Below are positions 33,600 to 45,900 of a stretch of DNA of 64,000 bases, piece after piece. A model generated the notes under the pieces. It did no database searches. It had not been told where the DNA came from and saw nothing but the letters and a program-made list of their open reading frames with translations. Both the position numbers and the translations under genes were made by a program. This DNA is from Saccharum officinarum. Taxonomy: Eukaryota; Streptophyta; Magnoliopsida; Poales; Poaceae. Positions within the stretch are counted from its first letter, which is position 1, and the number at the start of each line of letters is the position of its first letter. Location: NCBI GenBank assembly GCA_020631735.1, contig CM036159.1, forward strand, positions 99,397,670 to 99,461,669. The letters are read 5' to 3'.

Positions 33600-35303
33600 C
33601 AATAAAAGGAGCAGCTCCTTCTGATCCTTGCAAATTATTAGATAAAGCTTTTGTACCCAAGACAATCGCAGGAAATTGGTATAGAAAACCAAACCTTCTG
33701 TTGCTACCACTGAACTTGACATCATGCCGTCCCCTCAGCGCAGGCTCGTGCCTCTGCACTTCGGTGTTGCCCTGCAATAATTCAGTGATGTGGCAATGCA
33801 GGATGCTCACAATTATTTGAATAGGCTATCCATCTTGTGAATCTACCTGTCACAATGACAGTAAAAAACAGCAAAAGGAGTATAAATAGGTCATTTTCCT
33901 TGTTATTTGCCATGTCATTAAAATGATAGAATCAGATTTTCATGCCTTCAAATAATTCACCTTCGTTACTGAAGGAAAATATGCCACCCTCTGAATTGAA
34001 AATAGGATAGTCCTCATCGATTTCCCTTGGCTAGTCTCAAATGCAGTACTCAGTACAAAGGGTATATAACCACCATGACGTGGTCGAAGATTTGTAGGCT
34101 GTACAAAAGCTAACAAATTAGGCAAAGGTATGGGAACAGATAGTTGTTTATTTGGTAATTTCATCAAGCAACTCACCAGCTGCCACTGGAGCAATGGAGA
34201 GAACCCACCTTCATGAGGTTCTGTTGGTGTTGGAGTGCTCGCGCGCTGGGGCCACCAGTGCCTGGACTGCGGCGCTGGGGCTTGGCGGCGCTCGGCTCGC
34301 CCGCGCCAGTGAGCTGGGAGGAGCCATGAGAGCAGTGGCGGAGCCACAGGGTATGCCGGGTATGCACCGGCATACCCTGCAGAACCAGCGGCAAGTAGTA
34401 TATATATACTACATAATATAGTGTATACGCTGTATTTGTATGTAAAAAAGAAAAATGAAAAAACATACCTAGACACCATCACGTGATGACGGGAGGCCCA
34501 TGTAACGCGGCCCACTCGGCAAGTGAACCCATACGGTATGTGTGTGTCTCCGACTGTGTACACGACATTTCAATTTCCTAATCTAAGTACGGAGCCACGG
34601 AGGAACACGCCGCCTGCGCCTGACGCCCTAACCGCCGAGTCAAGTTGGTGACGCCTGCCGCCGTGGCCCCTGGTGCCTACCGGCTGTCGGCTGCCGCCCT
34701 CCGCCCTGCTCTGAATTGGAGGATCATCGTCTATTTCTCACAGTCTCGTCTGCAGTATTTACGGTCGTGCTAATTAGGGCTTACCATCTTGATTCCCTAT
34801 TTTACTTTGGTAAAAAAATTAATCTTTAGCCTTCGTCTTTTTATAGAAAATTTTTATTTAGTCTTTTGAATGATTGTCTAGTCACTTTCATTGAGCGAGT
34901 ATTTTCTTTAAAGTTGATGAAGATGATATAGTCAAGGCATTCATGTCCCTTCGAAAGCGTCGAATAAAGTAGTGGGAAAAATAGCATTGTAAGTCTCTGA
35001 TATTCTTTTTATGCCTATATTTGAATTATTTATATTGTATTTAGTGGATGGTCTCAACCTAATCCTTGAATTTACCGAATCACATTGCAAAATTTACAAT
35101 TGTTACCGAATTGTTAAATTGGATTTACCGAATTGTATATAAAAATTTTTGGATGGCATACCCTAATCTAAAATCCTAGATTCGCCACTGCATGAGAGGG
35201 AGGAGGAGGAGAAGAGGGTGATGTATCGCCTTACCGCGCCATCGAGCCGAGCCGCCGCCGCCACCTCCGGCAAGGAAGAGGCCAAGCGCACAGGGAGGGC
35301 CAT
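33600..35303 (-). pseudogene. Exon-like gene fragment, first exon split by a hAT element; identity unknown
   Basis: On the minus strand an ATG at 35303 opens a reading frame (MALPVRLASSLPEVAAAARL) that could be an organelle-type N-terminal sequence. The frame is cut at 35199 by the 858-bp hAT and continues in the same frame from 34332 to 34177, where a GTGAGT splice donor follows. It is open for 87 codons if the hAT and one copy of its target duplication are ignored. A second exon-like block starts after TTATTGCAG at 33771 (NTEVQRHEPALRGRHDVKF). I do not recognise the protein. It may be a fragment captured by the surrounding Helitron. Confidence 0.45.
34333..35190. mobile_element. Non-autonomous hAT element (858 bp) with perfect 8-bp target duplication
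   Basis: It starts CAGTGGCGGAGCC, ends TTCGCCACTG and is flanked by CATGAGAG on both sides (34325-34332, 35191-35198). Its ends resemble those of the hAT at 26391-29629. No transposase is present. A 13-bp perfect hairpin lies near its left end (34347-34359 with 34367-34379, 7-nt loop). Confidence 0.95.
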
Positions 35304-35900
35304 AGAGCACAGGCAGCTAGGGTTTGGTGGAGCACAGGAACACACGTGGACCGGCGGGAGGAAGCCGCGCCAGGGGGCACCCGCGCCGGCAGCCACCGGC
35401 GAGGCGTGGCTGTGAACCGCCGAACGGCTGCAGGAGGCCACGCCGGGAGACCGGGGCCGCGGCCACGGTCAGTGGCCGGTGCGTCGCGCCGTCATGCCGG
35501 GGGGCGCCGCCGTGGCCGGGACTGGGTCCGCGCCGATGCGCCTCCGACGTCGTGCCTGGGCACCGCCCACACCGGAGATGAGACCAGTCCATCAGCATGG
35601 GAGAGGAGCAAGAAAGGGAGATCGAAGGGGACGAGGAGGAGGAGGAGGGCGGCCGCCGCGCCGAGGGATGGGCACCGGCGGGGGCTGGCCGCGCCGCCGC
35701 ACTGTCCGCTTCTGGAGAGATCGGGAGCATGGGAGAGGGAGGGGAAGGGAAGAGACGGGGGAGGGAGAGGAGCTGGAGGCCTCCTATTGGCGTGGGAGCG
35801 GAGGGCTCGAGGTTTCGCGAAACCACGAACACGGAGCTACTGATAAAAAGGGCGTCAACAGGGAGTACCACCAAATCTGGACGTCAAACGTGAGATCGAA
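35304..35900. other. GC-rich stretch upstream of exon-like fragment
   Basis: Very GC-rich, with overlapping open frames on both strands (e.g. 35317-35874 minus, 35346-35843 plus), all low-complexity and unrecognised. It is probably the 5' region of the minus-strand gene fragment. Confidence 0.4.
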
Positions 35901-36066
35901 CGACCGAAATGAATTTTGCTAACGTGGATAGGCTGGTTACTCGGCGACAGGTTCATCTTTGTAGGGTTTAAATAGGAAATAAAAGAGTAATATATTTGTT
36001 TTTGCAAGCATCAAGGAAAAATATATTTTTTTCACCAGCAGGAGCCTCTTTGTACAATATAGTAAA

Positions 36067-36669
36067 AGCTGGAGTTAAACAATACCGTGTCACATAGATT
36101 CCAACTCCTAATTAAGTTTTCACAACACTTATTGTTGTGTTAGGGCGGCCTGGTTGGTGAAGTTTTGGTCAGTTCTGGTTTGAGTTTTGTGTGCACTACA
36201 GTAAAGAGCCATTTTGTCTCATTACCATTAAATCAGGAACTGATAAGGCCAATTTATTCTTCCTTCACTGGTTCCTCCGTGGACTGTAGAAAGGATATGG
36301 AGCTGTTATTTAGATAAGCAACGTTTAAGTTTTCACAACCTGTCTATATTATCATTAACATCGAACGCAAACTGAGTCCGTGCTGTGTTTAAAAAACACA
36401 AATCAACACACACAGGACACCAGAAATGGCGACTTGGCGTCATTTTAGCGCCAGCGATGAACCGGATCGACCTGGATGTACACACGTGATCAGACAAGAA
36501 CAAGACAATGCGGTCTGCGTCAGTGCTGGCCCAGAGGAGGTAGTATGGGCTGAAGTAGGCTTGATTTATATGGGCTGAAGTAGGCTTGACATGATGGCTA
36601 CTTCTGGCCCGCAAAATGTCCAATGGCCTGCCGCCCGGATGCCAAGGCCCCGAAGAGTCAAGTTTCCCT
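36067..36669. other. Intergenic, nothing recognised
   Basis: AT-rich sequence between the probable Helitron end and the left end of the nested Helitron pair. No gene, and no inverted or direct repeat found. Confidence 0.5.
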
Positions 36670-39310
36670 CTTCTTAATACTCGTGCTAACGCTACGGTGA
36701 CATTCGGTAGTGTAAATGAAATAATGCGGCTGGCATGACATCCCAAGGAACGCGATCTCCACAGTGTTGCCACTGCCGCTGCCCATCGCGACCTCGTGTA
36801 TGGCCGCGACGGTGAGCAGCAGCGAATGCACCAGCTGCGCGAGGTGGAAGCCGAGACTCCGGGTTGTAGACCATGAAGCGTGCATAGTCCTGGGTGGCAT
36901 CTCCTCGACTGTAGAGTTGCTCTTGAACATCCAAAACCAGCTAACCCACCCAACCCAATCTTATGAAATCCATTTATATTGATTCATAACTGGGTGGGCA
37001 AAAAACCTTCCAAATACGTATAAACTCGCCCAGCCCCAAAATTAAATAATAACCACCCTCAATAAAGGAGTGGGCTCTTTTCAGCATAACAAACCATCTA
37101 CTACCTCACGGCTTTCATAACTTCCAGCAAAAGGAAAACCGCATTAAGCATTCAGATATATGAGCAATTTATGAATGAGGGCAAGGTTACAAGTGAAGCA
37201 GAAGCCTTTGCAGAATCTATCAGGGTATATGGTACAAGAGAAATCATTTGAAGGTACAGAGTGAAAAGAACAACACTTTATGCACGCAGCTCATCTCCAA
37301 ATCACCGAAATATGATCCTGCTGTGAGATCCAACATGAAGCAACTTTAGTTTGTCAAAGCTCCCAAACATGTCACTCTTGGCCCCTCAATTGTAGATGTG
37401 TCCCTGAAGAAATTCACTAATAATTTAAAGAAATATTACCAGATGATCAAGAGCTATCCATATTTTAGTAGCTTTAAATATATACAATTTCCATATGTAA
37501 CTAACCTCACTGACAAGTGAGTCACTATGCCCATCAGGTAGCAAGTACTTGTTCAAAAGCTCTTGCATGAAGAAAAAGACAACATGCTCATCTTGCTCAT
37601 CCCTGGCACCTTCAATTGTTAAGGAAGAGGCCTCACGCGCGATGCATTTTTATTGTGAACTTCACTTACACATCAATTTTCGTTAACACATAAAACAAAA
37701 TACCACTGTTATACCCAGAATGTTCATTTCAAGGTGTCCTGCCTTAACTGGAAGATGCAACATGAAAAACAAAATAGGAAGAAAGTATACCATGACCCTG
37801 TTGTGAGATCCAACATGAAGCACTGAATATTTGGGCCTTGGCACTGAAGGTGGGGGTGTTCACAGCTGTTGTGCCGCAGAGAAGAACACACTTTCATTCT
37901 GCATGTTGCTGCTGCTATCTGAAACCTCGTTGTATCTCTGTCGAACCATGATCAAGATATCCACTACCAAACTGTTGTCTGCCTTCTTGCTAGAAACATG
38001 TGTCTGCTTGTGCTTGCGTCCTTAGGTTCATCTCAGACCGGGCCTCATCTGAATGTACTGTGGGCACCAGGAACTCTCCAGCCTTCTAAATTCCAAATGT
38101 TTAATAGATTTATTGGTGGTAACTAACAATTCATTTTCTGTGGAAAGATGCTATGGTAGAAGAAATAAAAACATACTTCATGAGCCTCATCTATACTATA
38201 ATGCACCAATCAAAATTATGTTAGATCCACCCTAAGAAAGTCCCCCCGCTGAGAGTGTTCAATCATTGTGCACCCAACAAAATACACACAGGAATTAGTC
38301 TCCATTTAAATCAAGGGCTAATAAAACGCCTATCTCAAAACCGATGGCTAGGATTGGATGTGTGAAGCCAGGCTTCTCACCCCGCCTTCTCACGCCAGCT
38401 CCCCCAGACGCCACACGCCGCGACCTCACACACCGATCCAAGCCATCACCGATTAAAAAAAAGTTCAAAACCTTCTGTCCTCCCCACTCGCCTCCATACC
38501 AGCCCGGAGCCGCCGCCTGAAAGTCCCTAGTTTGGTTTTGGCTAATTGATGAAACCTAGGACTAACCTTTGTATCTAAGTGGATGATTTAGATAAAGGTG
38601 GTCATTGAATATGAGACACGACATTAACTCATGTGACCAAGATGATGAAGACCGAAGTGATGCTTGGCTCGATGGACCGGTTGTGAGGGTGAAGGGCAAG
38701 TCGAGGCTTCAAAGTGAGGGACCATGCGATGGTGAAGCTTGAGCAAGACTTGGCGCCGACGGACCGATGCAACGGTGAAGAGCAAGTGAAGTCAAGGTCG
38801 ATGGATCGAGACGGTCATGTGATGATATGAAGTGGATCATATCATTTGGAGAAACAAAATGGGCTCAAGGCAAAGGTATAACCATAGGGCCATTTTGTTT
38901 TACACTCAAGACACCATAGAGGGTGTGAGTGGTTTAGGATCGATAGCCGAACTATTAAGAGGGGAAGTCTTATCGGTTATTCGATGCACGGGTGCCACTA
39001 GGTGAATTCATGAAGTGCATTGCATGTAGGGCCTAGTGAGCTAATTGGAAAACCTTTGAAAATGATTGAGAAAATGCTAACACACAAGCACATGGAGATG
39101 TACACTTGATGGTGTTGGCACATTTGCAAAGGTGGCGTTGGTCGCGCTGTGGTTTGCGGATAGAGAGGGGTTTGGGTTCCACTCTCTCTCCGCCGAGCGT
39201 GCGAGCGCGGGATTCAGGCGATTTCGGAGAAGTGAAATGCCTATTTTCCATTGCGCCGGAAGTCGGAAAAGAAACGGAGGCGAACGCGGTCACAGAGGTG
39301 ACCGGTCGCA

Positions 39311-39790
39311 GCACCGGACGCTGCACCGGACGCTGCACCGGACGCGGTCACTGTGGACCAGCGCGTCCGGTCAGTGCAGCGCGGGCGTCAGGCGCGCGGG
39401 CTAGGGTTTGACACCGGCGCGTCCGGTGACCCACGGGACCGGCGCGTCCGGTCTGGCGAACAGCGAGTCACGTAGTCTTCGGACGCGGTGCGCGTCCGGT
39501 GACACACCATCGGACGCGTCCGGTGGTCCAGGGAGCTTACTGGACTCGCACCGGACGCGGGTACTGTGGCGTCCGGTGGTGGCGAGGAGCGCGTCCGGTG
39601 GTTGTTTCGCGGGCGCGGGTGCTGTGCGCACCGGCGCGTCCGGTGGTTCGCAGCAGCGCGTCCGGTGGGTCGTTTGACCGTTGGCGCACAGTGACCGTTG
39701 GTGGATCTAACGGACGAATTTGAAATCGCTGGGGCACCGGACGCGGTTGAGCGCGTCCGGTCTGTTACCACCGGTGCGTCCGGTGGTCCC
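39311..39790. repeat. CpG-rich motif array in LTR: GCGTCCGGT / ACCGGACGC
   Basis: In about 480 bp I count about eleven GCGTCCGGT and five ACCGGACGC (the same motif on the other strand), some abutting to form palindromes such as GGACGCGTCC. The array lies in presumed U3, ending about 50 bp before the TATA box. It is repeated in the 3' LTR at about 48100-48580. Confidence 0.85.
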
Positions 39791-39838
39791 GCGAAAATCG
39801 TGAGTGGAGTTGTAACGGCTCTATTTGGATGGGTTGCT

Positions 39839-39846
39839 TATAAATA
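39839..39846 (+). promoter_or_regulatory. LTR TATA box (TATAAATA)
   Basis: TATAAATA, preceded by GGGTTGCT and placed just after the CpG-rich array. The equivalent in the 3' LTR is 48628-48635. It is the likely core promoter of the element. Confidence 0.65.
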
Positions 39847-40769
39847 CTTGTTGGCCGGCCCTTGGGGAGGTGGCTTGGTATTTCTAACATACTTGTGCAT
39901 CCTTTGAGCTAGAACAACTCCTCCCACTCATCTCCCTTGCTTGATTGCAAATCAAAAGTGAGATTGAGTGATCCCAAAGTGCATTGCATAGCTTGAGGGC
40001 ATCTAGTGGCACTTGTGGGTGGTTTAGCCGGTGGATTTCTTGTTACTCTTGGAGAGTACCGCTCCTAGCCGGCTTGGAGATTGTTGGAGGCGTTGGCAAG
40101 AGAAGGTGATTGTTCTTGGCCACCTCCGGTTGTTTGTAAGAGGTTCTTGTGCTTTCCTCGGCGGGACGCCAAAAGCAACTCTATTACATTGCGCGTGTCA
40201 TTGAGTTACCTCACTTGAGAGTGGAGTCTTGCGGTGCCTTGCGGGGCGTGCCTTGAGGGGCAAGTGACTTGAGGGTCACACCGAGGAACCATCTAAGTGT
40301 TGGTCGACACAACCGGTGACGTAGCTTGTCGGTGCACAAGTGAACACCGGGTGAACAAAAATATTGTGTCTCTTGTCTCCCGGTGATTGGTCTACATATT
40401 GTGTTGTTGTCAATATTAATTGATTGTATATCATCTTGGTGATTGGCAACATCTTCACTCCACCGTCGGTATAAGATTCACAATCCTATCTCTTGCACTT
40501 ATCTTTACTAGATTATCTTGTGTTGCTCTAGTAGTAGCTTGGCTAGTAGTGTTGTTAGCTTGTTCTCTAGTGTAAATTTAGTGACATAGCACTTGTGTGA
40601 ACTAGAGATCATAATCTACTAGACTTGTGGATAGGAGGCTTGCATCACAACCTTTGGCTAAGCAAAACTCGCTTTACGCCGTTTGTTATTCTAACAAGTT
40701 TGCTTAGTGGTGATTGTAGAATTTTTATAGGCTATTCACCCCCCCTCTAGCCATCTAGGACCTTACAAG

Positions 40770-40782
40770 TGGTATCGGAGCC
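40770..40782 (+). other. Primer-binding site of SIRE-like Copia
   Basis: TGGTATCGGAGCC begins two bases after the 5' LTR end and resembles the initiator tRNA-Met primer site (TGGTATCAGAGCC), with one transition. Confidence 0.85.
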
Positions 40783-40827
40783 GTGGTCACCGTTTTAATC
40801 AAGGCTTAACATCCTTCGGTGTGAAAA

Positions 40828-42893
40828 ATGGCTCAAATTGTGTTCAATCATGTTGGGGGCAAGCCACCGTTCTTTGATGGTGTTAGTTCTTTTGCTCATT
40901 GGAAGAGAAAGATGACAATGTACCTTGGTTCTATTCATGAGAGAGTATTGCAAGTCACCGAGAATGATTTTGCTATCATTGATCCTAATCATCTCACCGA
41001 TGAAGATAGAGCAAATAGAACATGCAATAGAATGGCTCTCAATACACTCTATAATGGTATTGACACAAAAGTGTTTGAGGGCATCAAAGATTTGGAATTG
41101 GCTAGTGAAGTATGGACAAGGTTGAGTGAGACATATGAAGGCACTAAGGTTGTGAAGAGTGCCAAGCTATATGGGCTCAAGAGTGAGTTTGAGAACTTCA
41201 AGAAAAAGGATGATGAAACAATCATTGAAATGTTTCATAGATTGCAAGTGATAGTCAATGATCTCAAGAGCTTAGGGCACAAGACTCAAGATCAAGATTT
41301 TTGTCACAAGTTCTTATTGAGCTTACCTAGAAGATTCAAGATGTTGATCATGATGTTGCAAAGAGATGGGCTTGAAGCAATGAAGCCTAATGATTTGCTT
41401 GGTGAAGTATTAACCTATGACAAATATGATCAAGATGTTGATGACAAGGAGAAGGTGGAAGATGAAAAGAAGAAGAAGATCGTGGCATTCAAGGCCACCT
41501 CCTCCAAAGGCAAAGCTACCATCATTGAAGAAGAAGAAGACAATGATGAAGATGAAGATTATGAAATTGATGATGAGGCATTTGCTTTTGTAGTCAAGAA
41601 AATGGGTCACATGTTCATTAAGAGAAGAGGGTTCAAAAAGAGAAATGATAATTTCAAGAGCAATGAGCAACAAAGGAAGTGCTTCAATTGTGATAGCACC
41701 GAACATCTTCAAGTCGATTGTCCCTATGACAAGAAGAAAAACAACAAGAGGGTCAAGTTTGAGAAGAAAAGAAAGAAGCCAAGATAACATTCAAGAAAGG
41801 CAAGAATGGAGTCTATATGGCCACTTGGGAAAGTGATGATGATGATGAAGAAGAAGAATCATCCAACAAGGCTTTTGCTTCCATTGCTATCAACAAGAAG
41901 CCTTCACTATTTGATTCATCCTCTTCGTGCTTCATGGCCAAAGAAGCTAAGGTATTATATGATGAGAGTGATGATGAAAGTGAAATGGAATATGTTCATG
42001 ATAGTGATAATGATAAATATGATAATAAAAATGATGATAATGATGAACCAACTAAAGAACAACTATATGACTTGTTGCAACAAACTAGAGACATAGCTAT
42101 TGCCAAGAACAAGGAGTGCAAGAAGCTTTCAATGAAAGTAGGAATACTTGAGAAAGTTCTTGGTGAGCTTAAGACCACTCATGAGAGTCTAGTGGAAGAC
42201 CATGAGGATCTTGATAAGGCTCATTCCAAGCTTGAAAAAGCTCACTCATTGCTACTTGAGCAACAAGCAAAGAAAGAGGTTGTTGTATCATGTGATATAG
42301 GTGTTACATGTGATATAATTGATGAATCCTTTAATGAACCTATCATCATGTCAAATACTAACCCTTCTTGTAGCTCTTCATCCACCACCACTAACTCTAC
42401 CTCCACTACTAGTGATAGTTTCACTTGTGATGCCTCACTAATGGTTGAGAATGAGACTCTCAAGAGAAAGGTGGATGAGCTCACTCACGCCCTAGGCAAG
42501 GCCTATGGTGGTGAGGCCCGCTTGCTTAAGTGCTTGGGTAGCCAAAGGTTCTCTCTTAACAAAGAGGGATTGGGCTACACCCCCAAGAAAGGCAAGTCGG
42601 CCTTTGCAACTCCAAAGCCTAGCTTTGTGAAGGGCAATGGTCGGTTTTGCAATAGATGTAAGCAAGTTGGGCACCTAGAGCATAATTGCAATAAAAAGAA
42701 CCAAAGCAAGAAATTTGTTAATGCTATACCTTTTGATTCTTGCTATGTGCTTACCAAAGGTGTGAAGGGTGTGCAAGCTAAGTTTATTGGTACACCCATT
42801 GTTGGCCCAAAGAAGAAGGCTATTTGGGTACCAAAGAGCTTAGTTACTAACCTACAAGGACCCAAGCAAAAATGGGTACCTAAGCTTCATTGA
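40828..42893 (+). pseudogene. Gag of SIRE-like Copia, one frameshift
   Basis: Start MAQIVFNHVGGKPPFFDG. The capsid-like gag domain (WKRKMTMYL, MALNTLYNGI, MFHRLQVIVNDLKSLG) spans roughly residues 1-200, then an acidic linker and a first zinc knuckle CFNCDSTEHLQVDC. A 1-nt frameshift near 41776 ends this frame at 41787. The other frame continues through KITFKKGKNGVYMATWESDD, a long coiled-coil-like stretch (KTTHESLVEDHEDLDKAHSK) and a second knuckle CNRCKQVGHLEHNC, to a stop at 42891-42893. Long gag proteins with an extended C-terminal half are typical of the SIRE/Maximus lineage. The element is otherwise intact, so the shift may be a sequencing error. Confidence 0.9.
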
Positions 42894-42904
42894 TTTACTT
42901 GTAG

Positions 42905-45900
42905 GTCAATTACAAAGCCGGAGGAAGGCATTGGATTATTGATAGTGGGTGCACTCAACACATGACCGGTACATCAAGAATGTTTGATTCGTTCAATGAC
43001 AAAGATAGTGGTGTTGATTCTATCACATTTGGCAATAACAAGAAAGGCAAAGTTATTGGCTTGGGCAAGATTGCAATATCAAATGACATGAGTATCTCAA
43101 ATGTGTTGCTAGTTGAAAGTTTGGATTTCAATCTTCTATCCGTGGCACAAATATGTGATCTAGGCTACAAATGCATCTTTGGGGTTGATGATGTGGAAGT
43201 TATTAGTGTGGATGGTTCAAATGTGGCATTCAAGGGCTTTAGATATGAGAATCTCTACCTAGTTGACTTCAATGCTAGAGAAACTTCTTTGACAACTTGC
43301 TTAGTCTCCAAATCAAGCATGGGTTGGCTTTGGCATAGAAGGCTTGGTCATGTTGGCATGAAACAATTGAAGAAGCTTACAACTCACAATCTTGTCAATG
43401 GTTTGAAAGATGTTGAATTTGAGAAGAATAAGCTTTGTAGTGCATGTCAAGCCGGAAAGCAAGTTGGAAGCTCACATCCAAAGAAGAGTACAATGAGCAC
43501 ATGCAAAGCATTTGAATTGATGCACATGGATCTATTTGGACCAACAACATATACAAGCATAGGCGGCAACAAGTATGGCTTTGTCATAGTGGATGACTTC
43601 ACAAGATTCACATGGGTATTCTTTCTTAGTGACAAAAGTGAAGTGTTTGACACCTTCAAGACATTTCTCACTAGAGTTCACAATGAGTTTGAGATTAGAA
43701 TCAAGAAAGTGAGAAGTGACAATGGAAGTGAGTTCAAGAATACAAGAATTGAAGAACTTTGTGATCATTATGGTATTGGACATCAATTCTCGGCCAAGTA
43801 CACTCCACAATCAAATGGCCTAGTTGAGAGGAAGAATAGAACATTGCTTGATATGGCTAGATCAATGCTTCATGAGTACAATGTGAGTCAATCATTTTGG
43901 GATGAAGCAATCAATACCGCTTGCTACTACATCAATAGACTATATTGTCATCCATTGCTAGAGAAGACCCCATATGAGTTACTTCATGGAAGAAAGCCCA
44001 ATATTTCTTACTTTAGAGTGTTTGGTTGCAAATGCTATATCTTGAAGAAGGGCACTAGATTGGGGAAGTTTGACAAGAGATGTGATGAGGGGTTCCTACT
44101 TGGTTATTCAACTACAAGCAAAGCTTATAGAGTTTGGAACAACTCAAGTGGCATTCTAGAAGAAGTCCATGATGTGCAATTTGATGAAACCAATGGGTCA
44201 CAAGATGAAGAAGAGAATCTAGATGATGTTAGTGGAACTCTATTGGTGGAAGCAATGAAGAACATGGACATTGGGGACATTAGAGCAAAGCAAGTTATTG
44301 ATATTCAAGATGATGATAAAGATCAAGTACTCAATTCACCACTCAAGCTAGTTAGTGACTCTCAAGTGCAAGTACAAGGTGCTAGTTCATCTCATCAAGA
44401 TACATCAAGTGATCAACCAAGCTCAAGCAATCAAGTGCAAGTACTCCAACCACAACATGTTGCAAGAGATCACCCCATTGATAGTGTTATTGGTGATATT
44501 AGAAGTGGTGTGCAAACAAGATCAAGATTGACAATGTTTTGTGAGCATGCATCATTTGTGTCAACCATAGAACCAAAGAAGATAAAAGAAGCTTTGAGGG
44601 ATGCCGATTGGATCATGGCTATGCAAGAAGAGCTTAACAATTTCACAAGAAATGATGTTTGGGAGTTAGTAGAAAGGCCAAATGACTACAATGTGATTGG
44701 AACCAAGTGGGTGTTCAAAAACAAGCAAGATCAAGATGGCATTGTAGTGAGAAACAAAGCAAGACTAGTTGCTCAAGGTTACACTCAAGTTGAAGGTCTT
44801 GACTATGATGAGACATATGCTCCCGTGGCAAGATTAGAGGCAATAAGGATACTATTGGCTTATGCTTGTGCACACAATATCAAACTATATCAAATGGATG
44901 TCAAAAGTGCATTTCTCAATGGGATCATCAATGAGTTAGTATTTGTTGAGCAACCGCCCGGATTTGAAGATGACAAGAAACCCAACCATGTGTACAAGTT
45001 GAAGAAGGCTTTATATGGCTTAAAGCAAGCACCTAGAGCATGGTATGAGAGGCTAAGGGATTTCCTTCTCTCTAAGGGATTCAAGATGGGCAAGGTTGAT
45101 ACAACTCTATTCACCAAGAAGATTGGAAATGATCTATTCATAGTGCAAATATATGTTGATGACATCATCTTTGGATCAACCAATCAAGCCTATTGTGAAG
45201 AATTTGGTGATATGATGGCCAAAGAGTTTGAAATGTCTATGATTGGTGAACTTAGCTACTTCCTTGGTCTCCAAGTCAAGCAATTGAAGAATGGGACATT
45301 TGTGAGTCAAGGGAAATACATAAGGGACATGTTGAAGAAGTTTGGAATGCAAGATGCAAAACCAATTTCAACTCCAATGGGTACAAGTGGCAATTTGGAT
45401 AGTGATCTTGATGGCAATATGGTGAATCAAAAGGAATATCGGTCTTTGATTGGAAGTCTACTCTATGTCACCGCATCAAGGCCGGATGTCATGTTTAGTG
45501 TTTGCATGTGTGCTAGATATCAAGCCTCACCTAGAGAGAGTCATCTCACGGCCGCAAAGAGAATATTGAGGTACTTGAAGCAAACAAGAGATGTTGGACT
45601 ATGGTATCCTAAGGGGTCAAAGTTTGAATTGATTGGATATTCGGACTCCGACTATGGGGGTTGCAAGATCAATAGAAAGAGCACTAGTGGCACATGTCAA
45701 TTACTTGGAAGATCACTTGTGTCATGGTCCTCAAAGAAACAAAATAGTGTGGCAATCTCTACCGCCGAAGCCGAATATGTGAGTGCGGGGAGTTGTTGTG
45801 CACAATTGCTATGGATGAAATCAACTTTGAAGGATTATGGCCTCAATTTCAAGAATGTGCCGTTGCTATGTGATAATGAGAGTGCAATCAAGATGATACA

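Larger units (their letters stand above)
29910..36059 (-). mobile_element. Probable Helitron (minus orientation) carrying gene fragments
   Basis: On the minus strand the left end reads a GC-rich hairpin (GCGCGCAAGGGCGCGC), then ATTCCACTAG followed by T, the classic Helitron 3' terminus (hairpin, CTRR, inserted before T). The right end is uncertain. At 36044-36066 the minus strand reads TTTTACTATATTGTACAAAG, a weak match to the Helitron 5' start (TCTMTAYTA). The 16-mer GCCTCTTTGTACAATA occurs just outside the 3' end (29894-29909) and again at 36044-36059. The interior holds exon-like fragments on the same (minus) strand, as expected for a gene-capturing Helitron. No RepHel protein is present, so it would be non-autonomous. 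Confidence 0.5.
38518..40767 (+). repeat. 5' LTR of SIRE-like Copia
   Basis: TGAAAGTCCCTAG...GACCTTACA. It contains a GC-rich block of repeated CCGGACGC motifs upstream of a TATA box, and AT-rich flanks. Confidence 0.97.

Noticed and set aside
36333..36953. 206-residue minus-strand ORF
   Set aside because: Runs out of the outer Helitron into unrelated flanking DNA, so the frame is chimeric; only the 36700-36945 part is conserved in the second Helitron copy.
39033..39771. Several 60-130-residue ORFs in the SIRE-like LTR (repeated at 47786-48581)
   Set aside because: Products of the repeated CCGGACGC motif array; repetitive Arg/Thr/Ser/Pro translations without domains.
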